This document shows positions 62,798-64,000 of a stretch of DNA of 64,000 nucleotides, one piece after another (position 1 is the first letter of the stretch; each line of letters starts with the position of its first letter). This DNA is from Paracidovorax avenae ATCC 19860 (GTDB lineage: Bacteria > Pseudomonadota > Gammaproteobacteria > Burkholderiales > Burkholderiaceae_C). Where the stretch lies: NCBI RefSeq assembly GCF_000176855.2, contig NC_015138.1, positions 2,480,001-2,544,000 of the forward strand, in the 5' to 3' direction. The notes under the pieces were generated by a model. That model was given only the letters and a program-made list of their open reading frames with translations, ran no database searches and had not been told where the DNA came from. The position numbers were made by a program, and so were the translations under genes.

Positions 62798-64000
62798 TCA
62801 GGCGGGCTTCGGCGCGGGCTTCGCGTCGTCGTCGCTGCCATCGAGCCGATCGCCGTCATGGCTGCCGCTTTCACGGCTGCGCGGCGTGAGGTCCAGCACG
62901 TGGTCGTGGTAGGAAATGAGCGATTCGCGGTGCGCCACGCTGATCAGGGTGCTGCCCGGCAGCGCGTGCAGCAGCGCCTGGTAGAGCGCCCGCTCGGTGT
63001 CCGGATCGAGGGCGCTGGTCGCCTCGTCCAGGAACAGGTAGTCGGGCCGGTGCAGCAGCGCACGGCAGATCGCCAGCCGCTGCTGCTCGCCGCCCGAGAG
63101 CTTCTGCTGCCAGCGGTCGCTGTCGTACAGCCGGTCGGCCAGCGCCGGCAGCCGCACTTCATGCAGCACTTGGCGCACACGTTCGTCGTCGAAGTCCTCG
63201 GGTTGGCCTGGATAGCACAGGGCCGCCTTGAGCGTGCCCTGCGGGATGTAGCTGCGCTGGGGCAGGAACATCAGCCGCGCACCGTCCGGCTGCTGGATGC
63301 CGCCCTCGCCGTAAGGCCAGATGCCCGCCACCGCGCGCAGCAGCGTGCTCTTGCCGGCGCCCGAGGTGCCGCGCACCAGCCAGCGCTCGCCGCGGCGCAT
63401 GCACAGCGCGGGGATGGAGGCGAGCGGTTCGCCGTTCGGCCTGCGCAGTGCGATGTCCTGCGCTGCGATGGCGTCGCCCGGAACGCGCGCGACATGAATG
63501 CCAGCTGGTCGCTCGTTGACCTCCTGGATGACACCCAGCAGATCGCGCAGCCGGTTGCCCAGGGCCCACCATTCGGTGAAGGTGACGTACGCATGGCTGA
63601 AGAAGGCCAGGCTGCTGCTGACGGCGCTGAACGCGCCGCCCACGCGCGTTACGTCGCCCATCGTGATGGCGCCCGAGAGATAGCGGGGCAGCGCCGCTGC
63701 CGTCGGCAGGAGGTGGGATGAAAAAGTCGTCGTATAGGTTTCGCGCGCCAGGATCATCTTGACGTTGCGCACGATGATGTCCCGCCAGTTGGACCGTACT
63801 TCTTCGAAGGAATCGTCCAGCCGCAGCTTCTCCTGCGCACCGCCGTCGTAGAAGGCGATCTGCTCGGCGTTCTCCCGCAGTTGCATGCCGCGGTAGCGGA
63901 AATTGGCTTCGACGGTCTGGCGGCGGTTGAACAGGTCGATGAGCGGACGGCCGGTGAAGTGCGAGATCAGCAGCGAGAGTGCCGAATACGCATAGACCAG
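62798..64000 (-). CDS. ABC transporter, SbmA/YddA-type fused permease-ATPase, 5' part missing
   Basis: 401 codons are in view, and the frame runs to the window edge. The visible end of the membrane domain has FTGRPLIDLFNRRQTVEANFRYRGMQ split across the boundary of exporter helix 4-5, then RENAEQIAFYDGGAQEK, the hallmark of the SbmA/BacA and peroxisomal ABCD group. The ATPase has Walker A GTSGAGKST, signature [14 protein letters not shown] and Walker B YLFLDEATSALD. Members take up vitamin B12, peptides or fatty acyl compounds. A charged C-terminal tail (ESGSHDGDRLDGSDDDAKP) follows. Gene ends 64 bases before the thioredoxin start. Confidence 0.9.
   Translation of the reverse strand: MVYAYSALSLLISHFTGRPLIDLFNRRQTVEANFRYRGMQLRENAEQIAFYDGGAQEKLRLDDSFEEVRSNWRDIIVRNVKMILARETYTTTFSSHLLPTAAALPRYLSGAITMGDVTRVGGAFSAVSSSLAFFSHAYVTFTEWWALGNRLRDLLGVIQEVNERPAGIHVARVPGDAIAAQDIALRRPNGEPLASIPALCMRRGERWLVRGTSGAGKSTLLRAVAGIWPYGEGGIQQPDGARLMFLPQRSYIPQGTLKAALCYPGQPEDFDDERVRQVLHEVRLPALADRLYDSDRWQQKLSGGEQQRLAICRALLHRPDYLFLDEATSALDPDTERALYQALLHALPGSTLISVAHRESLISYHDHVLDLTPRSRESGSHDGDRLDGSDDDAKPAPKPA

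Overview
The window is 64 kb of high-GC DNA (about 70% in most genes) from a beta-proteobacterium. Gene content and protein features point to a plant-associated member of the Comamonadaceae, most like Acidovorax/Paracidovorax. The evidence is an AvrRxo1-type type III effector behind a plant-inducible promoter, the beta-proteobacterial sulfur-assimilation and alkanesulfonate operons, and the dispersed hairpin repeat found inside operons. The genus is an inference; no rRNA, tRNA or CRISPR array was found to confirm it.

1-6.4 kb is an accessory island. It holds the end of a leucine-carboxyl-methyltransferase-like gene, the minus-strand avrRxo1-arc1 effector/antitoxin pair, and a RiPP-type block made of a YcaO cyclodehydratase fused to an E1-like leader-binding domain, an FHA protein and two small unassigned ORFs. 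The effector pair is poorer in GC, is bracketed by an imperfect 14-bp inverted repeat, and has a PIP box with correctly spaced -10 element. It therefore looks like a cassette placed beside or inside the RiPP cluster.

6.4-26.3 kb is dominated by sulfur. A ferredoxin reductase and ferredoxin are followed by a minus-strand sulfate-assimilation operon (TSUP permease, cysI, DUF934, cysD, cysN; no cysH). After an MFS gene, a GNAT gene, mnmC and yggX comes a plus-strand sulfonate-utilisation operon (sbp, ssuE, ssuA, a 74-aa ORF, ssuD, a VOC protein, ssuC, ssuB, ssuF) ending in a CysB-like LysR regulator. A small cytochrome c lies convergent to it.

26.3-49.9 kb is mostly housekeeping: a candidate small RNA, a secreted alpha/beta hydrolase, a ROK-type kinase whose motifs are in circularly permuted order, alaS, two diguanylate cyclases, RNA-modification genes (trmB, gluQ, trhO, rlmB), a LysR/pirin/quinone-reductase group, an FlhG/MinD-like ATPase, a SulP transporter, metC, a tesA/ABC-ATPase divergent pair, a sirtuin and ribB under an FMN riboswitch.

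49.9-64 kb holds an aldo-keto reductase, a split chromate transporter, pepA with an Xaa-Pro aminopeptidase, an exbB-exbD-exbD-tonB energy-transduction set, a PLP cysteine-synthase-like enzyme, an S9 peptidase with an extra N-terminal domain, a thioredoxin with a CAPC active site, and the 3' part of an SbmA/YddA-type ABC transporter that runs off the window. Very long reading frames antisense to real genes are common here and were treated as composition artefacts.
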